Part shown: piece after piece, positions 36,476 through 43,600 of the stretch
Layout of the letters: every line of letters begins with the position of its first letter
How positions within the stretch are numbered: position 1 is the first letter of the stretch
Assembly: GCF_001428565.1 (NCBI RefSeq)
Contig: NZ_LMIA01000007.1
Span: 398,269-462,268, forward strand
Origin: Nocardioides sp. Root190
GTDB lineage: Bacteria; Actinomycetota; Actinomycetes; Propionibacteriales; Nocardioidaceae
DNA: 64,000 bases
Direction: 5' to 3'
Position numbers and translations under genes: made by a program
Notes under the pieces: generated by a model
Database searches by the model: none
The model's input: only the letters and a program-made list of their open reading frames with translations
Told to the model about the DNA's origin: nothing

Positions 36476-36976
36476 GTGGACCCCGTCATCCGACCGGCCA
36501 CCGAGGCCGACCTCGACGCCGTCGCCGCGATCTATGCCCGTGAGGTCCGCGAGGGCATCGCCACCTTCGACCTCGTCCCGCCGCCGCGGGCCAAGTGGGA
36601 GGGCCTGCTGGCCTCGCCGCACCCGGGAGACCACTTCCTCGTCACCGCCGACGGGACCGACGTCCTCGGCTTCGCCTACTCCTCGGAGTTCCGCCCCAAG
36701 GGTGCCTACGACGGCACCCGCGAGGTCACGATCTACCTCGATCCGTCGGCGGGCGGACGCGGCCTCGGCCGGTTCCTGTACGACGAGCTCCTGGTCCGGA
36801 TGGCCGCCAGCGGCGTCCGCACCGCGCTGGCCTGCATCTCGCTGCCCAACGACGCCAGCGAGGGCCTGCACCGCGCCTGCGGCTTCGAGCGCCAGGGCGT
36901 GCTGCGCGAGGTCGGGCGCAAGTTCGACCGCTGGATCGACGTCGTGTGGTGGCAACGGATGCTGACCGCCGACTGA
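36476..36976 (+). CDS. GNAT acetyltransferase, phosphinothricin-type
   Basis: The product is 166 residues. IRPATEADLDAVAAIYAREV and a YLDPSAGGRGLGRFLYDEL acetyl-CoA loop are typical of the PAT/Bar/MddA-like subgroup of N-acetyltransferases. That subgroup acetylates phosphinothricin, methionine sulfoximine or related amino acids. The FERQGVLREVGRKFDRWIDV tail also fits. The GTG start directly follows the purD stop, with no room for its own ribosome site apart from purD codons. The physiological substrate is not known. Confidence 0.88.
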   Translation: MDPVIRPATEADLDAVAAIYAREVREGIATFDLVPPPRAKWEGLLASPHPGDHFLVTADGTDVLGFAYSSEFRPKGAYDGTREVTIYLDPSAGGRGLGRFLYDELLVRMAASGVRTALACISLPNDASEGLHRACGFERQGVLREVGRKFDRWIDVVWWQRMLTAD

Positions 36977-37043
36977 ACCGACTGAACCGGTGGCCGCCTG
37001 TGGATGACCGGGTTCGGAAGGTTCGCGGCGTGCCGGCGGTGGC

Positions 37044-37086
37044 ACTCCTTCCTTCGCTCCGACCCGGAGCGCAGAATGGAAGGAGT
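37044..37086 (+). promoter_or_regulatory. Hairpin that covers the Uma2 ribosome-binding site
   Basis: ACTCCTTCC (37044-37052) pairs perfectly with GGAAGGAGT (37078-37086). An inner GCTCC (37056-37060) pairs with GGAGC (37066-37070) around a 5-base loop, and TTC/GAA add to the stem with small bulges. The right arm contains the AGGAG (37081-37085) that lies seven bases before GTG 37093. Folding would hide it. Confidence 0.6.
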
Positions 37087-37092
37087 CCGGAT

Positions 37093-37647
37093 GTGTCCAC
37101 GCTGTTCCCAGGAGGTGCCGTGGAGGCCCTGCAGCGGATCCCCATGTCGTGGGAGGAGTACCTCGCGACACCCGAGCACCCGCGCCACGAGTGGGTGGAC
37201 GGGGTGGTCGTCGTGAACCCCGACCCCGTCTGGCGCCACCAGCGCACCGCGCGCAAGCTGGCCAACGCCTTCGACGCAGTTCCGGGCCTGTTCGGGTCGA
37301 CCTCCGGCAACATCAGGCTGCCCGGCAACCGGGTCCGCATCCCTGACGCCTACGCAACCACCAAGCCCGAGGGCCTTTTCGTCGATCAGCCGGTCCTCGT
37401 CGTGGAGGTCCTCTCGGCCAGCACGCGCTCGGAGGACCTGCTGCGCAAGCCGCCGGAGTACGCCGCCGCGGGCATCGAGCAGTTCTGGATCGTCGATCCC
37501 GAGCACCGCACGCTCGAGGTGCACCGCTCGGTCGAGGGTCGGTGGGAGCTGCTCGTCCGCCTCGACGACGCCACCCCCTCCGGCGACCTCGCGATCGGTG
37601 ACCACGGCACCGCGCACATCGACCTGCTGGACCTGCTCGACGGTTGA
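37093..37647 (+). CDS. Uma2 family (DUF820) restriction-fold nuclease-like protein
   Basis: The product is 184 residues. The Uma2 pattern is clear: MSWEEYLATPEHPRHEWVDG, RIPDAYATT with the metal-binding Asp, PVLVVEVLSASTRSEDLLRK with the Glu and following acidic/Lys positions, then KPPEYAAAGIEQFWIVDPEH. These PD-(D/E)xK-fold proteins are common in actinobacteria and cyanobacteria, but their biological role is unclear. GTG 37093 has AGGAG seven bases upstream; GTG 37120 has AGGAGG four bases upstream and is also plausible. Translation may be limited by the preceding hairpin. Confidence 0.85.
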   Translation: MSTLFPGGAVEALQRIPMSWEEYLATPEHPRHEWVDGVVVVNPDPVWRHQRTARKLANAFDAVPGLFGSTSGNIRLPGNRVRIPDAYATTKPEGLFVDQPVLVVEVLSASTRSEDLLRKPPEYAAAGIEQFWIVDPEHRTLEVHRSVEGRWELLVRLDDATPSGDLAIGDHGTAHIDLLDLLDG

Positions 37648-37674
37648 GCACGTCGGTGCTGGCACAGTGGCGCC

Positions 37675-38295
37675 ATGGCTGAGTCCGCCGAACAGGTCCA
37701 TGCCCGGGTGATGGCTGTGGCCGACGAGCACGGCCGGGTGCCGCTGCCGTCGGTGGCAGCGTGGGACGTGTTCCCGTGGGAGGTGGTCGACGGCGCGCTG
37801 GCCAGCAAGCGCCTCGCCGACCCAGCCGCCGAGTCGCCGCGTGAGGGCGAGGACGGCGAGGGCTGCGGCATCTGCTCGACCGAGCCCGCCGGTGTCCTCT
37901 GGGTCAACGACCGGTGGCGGCTCAAGCACCTCTCCGAGCGCAGCGGACTGCCGCTGGTCATCATCCTGGAGCCCGTCGAGCACCTCGACCTCGACGACCT
38001 CGACGACGCGATGGCCGCCGAGTACGGGCTGCTCGCCGTCCGGATCGCGCGCATCGTCGAGGGCCTCCCGAACATCGCGCGCTGCCACGTTTCCCGCATC
38101 GGTGACGGCGCGGAGCACCTGCACATCTGGTTCATGGCGCGCACCGCCGGCCTGCCGTCGATCCGTGGCTCCTTCGCCGTGGACTGGGACGACATCCTGC
38201 CGCCGGGCCCAGAGGACGTGTGGCGTGCCGATCTCCTCGCCGTGGCGCAGGCGCTGGCGTCGTACGACGGCCGGGCGGTGCTCACCGATGACTGA
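37675..38295 (+). CDS. HIT-like superfamily protein
   Basis: The product is 206 residues. CGICSTEPAGVLWVNDRWRL is like the zinc-site start of galactose-1-phosphate uridylyltransferase/HIT proteins. HVSRIGDGAEHLHIWFMAR carries an HxHxW in place of the HIT triad HxHxH, so the third histidine is missing. A nucleotide hydrolase/transferase activity is therefore uncertain. The ATG sits six bases after CACAGT, the same context found before the shorter HIT-like gene at 58488. The following GNAT gene overlaps its last eight bases. Confidence 0.75.
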   Translation: MAESAEQVHARVMAVADEHGRVPLPSVAAWDVFPWEVVDGALASKRLADPAAESPREGEDGEGCGICSTEPAGVLWVNDRWRLKHLSERSGLPLVIILEPVEHLDLDDLDDAMAAEYGLLAVRIARIVEGLPNIARCHVSRIGDGAEHLHIWFMARTAGLPSIRGSFAVDWDDILPPGPEDVWRADLLAVAQALASYDGRAVLTDD

Positions 38296-38824
38296 GCCCG
38301 ACGCCCGGCCCGACACCCGGCCCGACACCCGGCCCGGCGCGGCACCCGGCGGGGTCGTCACGGCCCGCCTGGCACTGGTCCTCTGGGACGAGCCGACCGT
38401 GACCGCGATCCGCCAGGGCCAGCACCAGCCCGGCTGGCACGCCGACTTCCCGCGGCGCGACGACGAGGACGCCGCGACCCTGTGGCGCGACGGTGACCCC
38501 TGGGGACCGCGCTCGATCGTGTCCCTGAAGCAGCGGCTCGTGATCGGCTCGATCGGCTTCTTCGGCCCGCCCGAGCCCGCCGCCGACGACGTCCCCGAGG
38601 TCGAGGTGGGCTACGGCCTGGTGCCGGCGGCTCGCGGGTACGGCCTCGCGACCGAGGCGCTCGGCGCCCTGCTCGAACGGGCCGATGCGGCCCGGGTGCG
38701 GGTCCGGGCGTCGATCTCGCCGAGCAACGCGGCGAGCCTGCGGGTGGCCGCCAAGGCCGGCTTCACCGGCCTTCGCGGCACCACCGAGGACGGCGAGATG
38801 GTGATGGTGCGCGCGCTGCGATGA
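38288..38824 (+). CDS. GNAT-family N-acetyltransferase
   Basis: The product is 178 residues. The acetyl-CoA loop is VGYGLVPAARGYGLATEALG and the later SPSNAASLRVAAKAGFTGLR is typical of RimJ-like acetyltransferases. A low-complexity N-terminus (ARPDTRPDTRPG) is encoded by three copies of a 12-base unit (38296-38331). The ATG overlaps the end of the HIT-like gene, so the two are coupled. Acceptor unknown. Confidence 0.85.
   Translation: MTEPDARPDTRPDTRPGAAPGGVVTARLALVLWDEPTVTAIRQGQHQPGWHADFPRRDDEDAATLWRDGDPWGPRSIVSLKQRLVIGSIGFFGPPEPAADDVPEVEVGYGLVPAARGYGLATEALGALLERADAARVRVRASISPSNAASLRVAAKAGFTGLRGTTEDGEMVMVRALR
38296..38331 (+). repeat. 12-base tandem repeat inside the GNAT gene
   Basis: Three head-to-tail copies of GCCCGACNCCCG encode the ARPD-TRPD-TRP repeats at the N-terminus. 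The length is a multiple of three, so copy changes would keep the frame. Confidence 0.8.
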
Positions 38825-38830
38825 AGGCGT

Positions 38831-38855
38831 GACGGCGCTCGTTCCTCGCGCCGTC
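38831..38855 (+). terminator. Hairpin between GNAT and purB
   Basis: GACGGCGC and GCGCCGTC form a perfect 8-base stem around the loop TCGTTCCTC, seven bases after the GNAT stop and without a T tract. The loop and stem resemble part of the intergenic repeat at 29.46 kb (CGTTCCTCGC), so this may be a repeat copy acting as a terminator. Confidence 0.5.
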
Positions 38856-38879
38856 GCGGGCATGGGAGAATGGTTGCCC

Positions 38880-40322
38880 GTGACCGCTTCGAACGTCGTG
38901 CCCAATGTCTTGGCCACCCGCTACGCCGCCGCCGACCTCGCTCAGATCTGGTCGCCCGAGCACAAGATCGTCCTCGAGCGGCAGCTGTGGATCGCCGTCC
39001 TGAAGGCCCAGAAGGACCTCGGGATCGAGGTGCCGGACGGTGTCGTCGAGGCCTACGAGAAGGTCGTCGACCTGGGCGAGCAGGGTGTCGACCTGGCGAG
39101 CATCGCGGCGCGGGAGCGGATCACCCGCCACGACGTGAAGGCGCGGATCGAGGAGTTCGCCGCGCTCGCCGGTCACGAGCACATCCACAAGGGGATGACC
39201 TCGCGCGACCTCACCGAGAACGTCGAGCAGCTCCAGGTCAAGCAGTCCCTCGAGCTGCTGAGGGACCGTGCCATCGCGACCCTCGCGCGTCTCGCGCGGC
39301 TGGCCGCCGAGCACGAGACCACCGTCATGGCCGGTCGTTCGCACAACGTCGCCGCCCAGGCCACCACGCTCGGCAAGCGCTTCGCGACGGTGGCCGACGA
39401 GCTGCTGATCAGTGTCGAGCGGATCGAGCAGCTGCTCCCGCGCTACCCGCTGCGCGGCATCAAGGGCCCGATGGGCACCGCCCAGGACATGCTCGACCTG
39501 CTCGGCGGCGACGCCGACAAGCTCGCCGACCTGGAGCAGCGGGTTGCTGCGCACCTCGGCTTCGAGCGGGTGCTCACCAGCGTCGGCCAGGTCTACCCGC
39601 GCTCCCTCGACTTCGACGTCCTCTCCGCCCTGGTCCAGCTGACCGCGGCGCCGTCCAACCTGGCGACCACGATCCGCCTGATGGCCGGCAACGAGATCGT
39701 CACCGAGGGCTTCAAGGAGGGCCAGGTCGGCTCGTCCGCGATGCCCCACAAGATGAACACCCGCTCCTGCGAGCGGGTCAACGGCCTCGCCGTCGTCACC
39801 CGCGGCTACCTCTCCATGGTCGGCGAGCTCGCCGGCGACCAGTGGAACGAGGGTGACGTCTCCTGCTCCGTCGTACGACGGGTGGCGCTCCCCGACGCGT
39901 TCTTCGCCGTCGACGGGCTGTTCCAGACGTTCCTCACGGTGCTCGACGAGTTCGGTGCCTTCCCGGCGGTCATCCAGCGCGAGCTGGACCGCTACCTGCC
40001 CTACCTCGCCACCACGAAGGTGCTGATGGCTGCGGTGCGCAACGGTGTGGGCCGCGAGGCCGCGCACGAGGCCATCAAGGAGGCGGCCGTCGGGACCGCG
40101 CTCGCGATGCGCCAGGGCCAGCCCGTCAACGACGTCTTCGCCAAGCTCGCCGCCGACGACCGTCTCGGCCTGACCTCCGAGCAGCTGCTGTCGCTGGTGG
40201 CCGAGCCGATCACCTTCACCGGTGCCGCGGTCGCCCAGACCCAGGCGGTCTGCCGCCAGGTCGCCGCCGTCGTCGCCGTGCACCCCGCGGCAGCGGCGTA
40301 CCAGCCGGGCTCGATCCTGTGA
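38880..40322 (+). CDS. purB: Adenylosuccinate lyase
   Basis: PurB releases fumarate from SAICAR and from adenylosuccinate, so it works in both the IMP and AMP branches. The product is 480 residues. VLATRYAAADLAQIWSPEHK opens the actinobacterial form; HDVKARIEEF, HKGMTSRDLTENVEQLQ and the signature loop GSSAMPHKMNTRSCERVNGL with the catalytic Ser are present. GTG 38880 is preferred because homology begins with VPNVLATRYA and GAGAAT, a possible -10, ends eight bases upstream; ATG 38862 is possible. It lies 3.7 kb after purD. Confidence 0.96.
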   Translation: MTASNVVPNVLATRYAAADLAQIWSPEHKIVLERQLWIAVLKAQKDLGIEVPDGVVEAYEKVVDLGEQGVDLASIAARERITRHDVKARIEEFAALAGHEHIHKGMTSRDLTENVEQLQVKQSLELLRDRAIATLARLARLAAEHETTVMAGRSHNVAAQATTLGKRFATVADELLISVERIEQLLPRYPLRGIKGPMGTAQDMLDLLGGDADKLADLEQRVAAHLGFERVLTSVGQVYPRSLDFDVLSALVQLTAAPSNLATTIRLMAGNEIVTEGFKEGQVGSSAMPHKMNTRSCERVNGLAVVTRGYLSMVGELAGDQWNEGDVSCSVVRRVALPDAFFAVDGLFQTFLTVLDEFGAFPAVIQRELDRYLPYLATTKVLMAAVRNGVGREAAHEAIKEAAVGTALAMRQGQPVNDVFAKLAADDRLGLTSEQLLSLVAEPITFTGAAVAQTQAVCRQVAAVVAVHPAAAAYQPGSIL

Positions 40323-40335
40323 CCGGGGTGCTCTC

Positions 40336-40758
40336 CTGACCCGGATCACGGTCCGCTTCCCGGTCCCCGCGGACCGGGCGTTCGCCTATCTCGCGGACCC
40401 GCGGAACCGTCCGGAGTGGCAGTCCAGCCTGCGCAAGGTCACCGACGTGGTGCTGGTCGACGGTGACGTCACGGCTGCAGGGACGACCTGGACGGACGTG
40501 ACGGTGGTGCCGGGCGTCCGCCCGCGGATGCGGACCACGACCTCCGAGCCGCCGCACCGCTGGATCGAGGACGGCGCCTTCGGGCCGTTCCGTGCCCGGC
40601 TCGAGCTCGTCATCACCCCGGACGGGGACGGTTGCCTGGTTGTCGCGGACTTCGACGTCCGGGGCGTCGGTGTCGGTGCCCCCCTCACCTGGGGGAGTCG
40701 GGGAGCGGTCGCCGCCGACCTCCGCCGCGCCGGTCGGGCACTCAGCCACCGAGCCTGA
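40336..40758 (+). CDS. SRPBCC (polyketide cyclase-like) protein with unclear start
   Basis: About 140 residues of the START/Bet v1-like SRPBCC fold: ITVRFPVPADRAFAYLADPR, NRPEWQSSLRKVTDV, and the later HRWIEDGAFGPFRARLELVI. Members bind hydrophobic ligands. There is no ATG, GTG or TTG in frame between the purB stop and the first conserved strand. The earliest in-frame candidate after purB is CTG 40336, with GGGG eight bases upstream. The only canonical in-frame start is GTG 40222, which would overlap purB by 101 bases. The stop overlaps the ATG of the next gene (TGATG). Confidence 0.7.
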   Translation: MTRITVRFPVPADRAFAYLADPRNRPEWQSSLRKVTDVVLVDGDVTAAGTTWTDVTVVPGVRPRMRTTTSEPPHRWIEDGAFGPFRARLELVITPDGDGCLVVADFDVRGVGVGAPLTWGSRGAVAADLRRAGRALSHRA

Positions 40759-41951
40759 TGGCGGAGACGACGCGCACCCGCTCGTGGAGTCTGAGCCGGG
40801 TGGGGTTCTGGGTGGTCGCGCTCACGGCGCTCGCCTACTTCCCCCTGGCCTTCACCTACTTCTGGCACTTCTTCGTGCCGGGGGCCCCGATCCTGCAGGA
40901 CGAGCTGCAAGGAGCGGTGGTCGGTCACGACTTCGCCTTCGGGCACGGGTCCGTGGTCCAGCTGCGCGCCGAGGACTACGCCGCCCACCGGGTCGTGATG
41001 CTGGTGCACACCACGACGGGCGCGGCGGCGCTGGCCCTCGCGACGATCCAGTTCTCCGCACGGCTGCGCGCCACCCGCCCGGCCCTCCACCGCTGGGTCG
41101 GCCGCGTCTACCTGGCGCTGATGACGACGAGCATGCTGGCGGCATACTCGTTCCTGCTGCTCAGCGACCCGATCGACTACTTCGGCGGCACCGCCTTCGA
41201 CCTGCAGCTCTGGGGCCTGGCGACGACCACGACGGGTTCGGCGGCGATGGCGTTCCTCGCCATCCGTCGACGTGACCTCACCGGCCACCGCGCCTGGAGC
41301 ATGCTCAACATCTCGCTGATGCTGACCGCCCCGCTCCTGCGGGTGCTGTGGGTGGCACTCGGCCGCATCGACGACGACCTCGAACTGATGATGAGCCTGG
41401 ACGTCGGCTCGTCGGCCCTCGGCGTGATCGCTCCCGGCGCCGCGGCGCTCGCCTTCATGCTGACGCAACGGGCGGGGCGGACCAGCCCGGTGTCGACCAC
41501 CGCCGCGCGGCAGTACGCCGCCGCCGTGCTCGTGTCCGCGGCCGGCGCACTCTGGCTCGCGGACCTGTTCGGCCGGATGCCCGACCGGGCGCCGGGCTCG
41601 ATGCTGGTCCTCGGGCACCTCCTCCCGGCCTGGGTGCTCCTCGCGACCTGCCTGGTGGGCGCTGCGCGGGCGGGCCGGTCCGGCCGCGGGATCCGCGAGG
41701 CGCAGTGGCGTCACTTCGCCTGGGGTGTTGCCTGGGCCACCCCGGCCACGGCCGCCTCGGTCGTCCTCGCCTCCAGCGTGTACGGCGTCGTCGACGGCTT
41801 CCTCGCCGGACAGATGCTCGGTGCCGCCGGGCCGGTTCTCCTCGTCTTCGCACTCGTCGTGCGGTCGGCCTCGGCGACCGGCCCTCGCCCGATGCCGGAA
41901 GCGGCCCTCTCGTCACGGTTTGGTGTCAAGGACGGAACTACTGGTCAGTAA
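40758..41951 (+). CDS. Multi-pass membrane protein, DUF2306-like
   Basis: The product is 397 residues with about ten hydrophobic segments. HRVVMLVHTTTGAAALALAT, RPALHRWVGRVYLALM and LTGHRAWSMLNISLM, with repeated HR/GH positions in helices, match the DUF2306 pattern of predicted membrane proteins. The conserved histidines suggest haem or metal binding, which is inference. It is coupled to the SRPBCC gene by a TGATG overlap. Its last codons contain the palindrome TACTG-GT-CAGTA (41939-41950). Confidence 0.75.
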   Translation: MAETTRTRSWSLSRVGFWVVALTALAYFPLAFTYFWHFFVPGAPILQDELQGAVVGHDFAFGHGSVVQLRAEDYAAHRVVMLVHTTTGAAALALATIQFSARLRATRPALHRWVGRVYLALMTTSMLAAYSFLLLSDPIDYFGGTAFDLQLWGLATTTTGSAAMAFLAIRRRDLTGHRAWSMLNISLMLTAPLLRVLWVALGRIDDDLELMMSLDVGSSALGVIAPGAAALAFMLTQRAGRTSPVSTTAARQYAAAVLVSAAGALWLADLFGRMPDRAPGSMLVLGHLLPAWVLLATCLVGAARAGRSGRGIREAQWRHFAWGVAWATPATAASVVLASSVYGVVDGFLAGQMLGAAGPVLLVFALVVRSASATGPRPMPEAALSSRFGVKDGTTGQ

Positions 41952-41993
41952 CAGTTTCGCCAACCGGTCCAGACCGCTACATTCCTCCGAACT

Positions 41994-42009
41994 TGTGATG
42001 CTCATCACA
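41994..42009. promoter_or_regulatory. CRP/GlxR-type binding site of the liv operon
   Basis: TGTGATGCTCATCACA matches the CRP-family consensus TGTGA-N6-TCACA exactly. The palindrome extends to TTGTGATG-CT-CATCACAA (41993-42010). It ends 14 bases before the livF GTG and touches the ribosome site GGAGGGAG (42012-42019). A possible -10 (TACATT, 41978-41983) would put the site downstream of the transcription start, that is, in a repressing position. Confidence 0.7.
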
Positions 42010-42023
42010 ACGGAGGGAGTCGG

Positions 42024-42812
42024 GTGCTCGCCGTACAGAATCTCGAGGTCGTGTACGACGACGTCGTCCTCGCGCTGCGGGGCGTCAGCCTCGAGGTGCC
42101 GGACGGTCGGATCGTGGCCATGCTCGGCGCCAACGGTGGCGGGAAGTCGACCCTGCTGCGCTCGCTGTCCGGGTTGCTGGACATCCACGACGGGGAGATC
42201 CGCAAGGGCGCGGTGACCCTCGACGGCCAGTCCGTCGGTCAGCTCAAGCCCTCGGCCCTGGCCCGGCGCGGCATCAAGCACGTGCTGGAGGGCCGGCGGG
42301 TCTTCAAGGAGCTCACGGCCGAGGAGAACCTCCGGGTCGGCGCCTACGCCGACCGGCGCAACCTGAAGACCAACCTGGACCGGGTCTACGGCCTCTTCCC
42401 GATCCTGCGGGACCGACGCGACGGGCAGGCCGGTCTGCTGTCCGGTGGCGAGCAGCAGATGCTGGCGATCGGGCGGGCCCTGATGTCCGACCCGCGCTAC
42501 CTGCTCCTCGACGAGCCGTCCCTGGGCCTCGCACCGAAGGTGGTCGAGCAGATCCGCGACATCATCGTGGAGATCAACAGCCAGGGCACCGGGATCCTGC
42601 TCGTCGAGCAGAACGCCACGATGGCGCTGTCGATCGCCCACCACGGCTACGTGCTGGAGAACGGCCGGGTCGTGATGGACCGCAGCGCCGAGCAGCTGCG
42701 CGACGACGCCGACGTCCGGGAGTTCTACCTCGGCCTGGGGGCCGAGGGCGAGGCCGCGAAGTCGTTCCGCACCGTCAAGCACTACCGGCGCAGGAAGAGG
42801 TGGGCCTCGTGA
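42024..42812 (+). CDS. livF: ABC transporter ATP-binding protein, LivF type
   Basis: The product is 262 residues. Walker A is GANGGGKST, the signature LLSGGEQQM, Walker B YLLLDEPSLGLAP and the switch His follows in LVEQN context. It pairs with LivG to drive import by the LivH/LivM permease. The order LivF first is less common. A basic tail (KHYRRRKRW) extends past the usual end. GTG start with GGAGGGAG. Its stop overlaps the next start (GTGA). The substrate class is hydrophobic amino acids or, in actinobacteria, aromatic or fatty acids; the operon's acyl-CoA ligase favours an organic acid. Confidence 0.93.
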   Translation: MLAVQNLEVVYDDVVLALRGVSLEVPDGRIVAMLGANGGGKSTLLRSLSGLLDIHDGEIRKGAVTLDGQSVGQLKPSALARRGIKHVLEGRRVFKELTAEENLRVGAYADRRNLKTNLDRVYGLFPILRDRRDGQAGLLSGGEQQMLAIGRALMSDPRYLLLDEPSLGLAPKVVEQIRDIIVEINSQGTGILLVEQNATMALSIAHHGYVLENGRVVMDRSAEQLRDDADVREFYLGLGAEGEAAKSFRTVKHYRRRKRWAS

Positions 42813-43600
42813 GCACCCCGACGACCGGTGCGGTGCTGGAGTTCACCGACGTCCACCTCTCCTTCGGCGCGGTCAAGGCCGTCAACGACGTCAGCTTCAC
42901 CGTCGGCGCCGACGAGCTGTTCGCCGTCATCGGCCCCAACGGCGCCGGGAAGACGAGCATCTTCAACGTCCTGTCCGGCGTCTACCGCCCTCAGAGGGGC
43001 AGCGTCCAGCTGGAGGGCCACTCGCTCCTGGGCATGCGTCCGCCGGCGATCGCGCGGCTCGGCATGGCCCGCACCTTCCAGAACATCGAGCTCTTCGCGA
43101 ACCTCACGGTGCTCGACAACCTCATGCTGGGCCGCCACCAGCACCTGCGCTACGGCACCCTCGCGGCGATGGCCTGGTGGGGCAGGGCCCGCAACGAGGA
43201 GCTCCGGCACCGGGTGCGGGTCGAGGAGATCGTCGACTTCCTCGAGCTCGAGCAGTGGCGCAAGATGCCGGTCGGGCTGCTGCCCTACGGCGTGCAGAAG
43301 CGCGTCGAGCTCGGACGGGCCCTGGCGATGGAGCCGCGGCTGCTGCTCCTCGACGAGCCGGTCGCCGGCATGAACCTCGAGGAGACCGAGGACATGGCCC
43401 GCTACATTCTCGACATCCGCGACGAGCTCCGGATCCCGATGATCATGGTCGAGCACGACATGGGCCTGGTCATGGACATCGCGGACCGGATCATGGTCAT
43501 CGACTTCGGGACGCCCGTCGCCACCGGCACGCCGGCCGAGATCCAGAGCAACCCCGACGTGATCCGGGCCTACCTCGGCGGCGAGGCGACGCCGGCATGA
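42809..43600 (+). CDS. livG: ABC transporter ATP-binding protein, LivG type
   Basis: The product is 263 residues. Walker A GPNGAGKTS, the LivG-typical ARTFQNIELFANLTVLDNLM, and Walker B LLLLDEPVAGMNLEE then MVEHDMGLVM. The signature region is LPYGVQKRVELGRALA rather than LSGGQQ, which is normal for this family. GTG 42809 overlaps the livF stop; GTG 42800 is an alternative start in frame. Its stop overlaps the ATG of the acyl-CoA ligase gene (ATGA). Confidence 0.93.
   Translation: MSTPTTGAVLEFTDVHLSFGAVKAVNDVSFTVGADELFAVIGPNGAGKTSIFNVLSGVYRPQRGSVQLEGHSLLGMRPPAIARLGMARTFQNIELFANLTVLDNLMLGRHQHLRYGTLAAMAWWGRARNEELRHRVRVEEIVDFLELEQWRKMPVGLLPYGVQKRVELGRALAMEPRLLLLDEPVAGMNLEETEDMARYILDIRDELRIPMIMVEHDMGLVMDIADRIMVIDFGTPVATGTPAEIQSNPDVIRAYLGGEATPA

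Noticed and set aside
35006..37171. 721-codon minus-strand frame opposite purD and GNAT
   Set aside because: It is a shadow of purD and the GNAT gene, which have full catalytic motifs.
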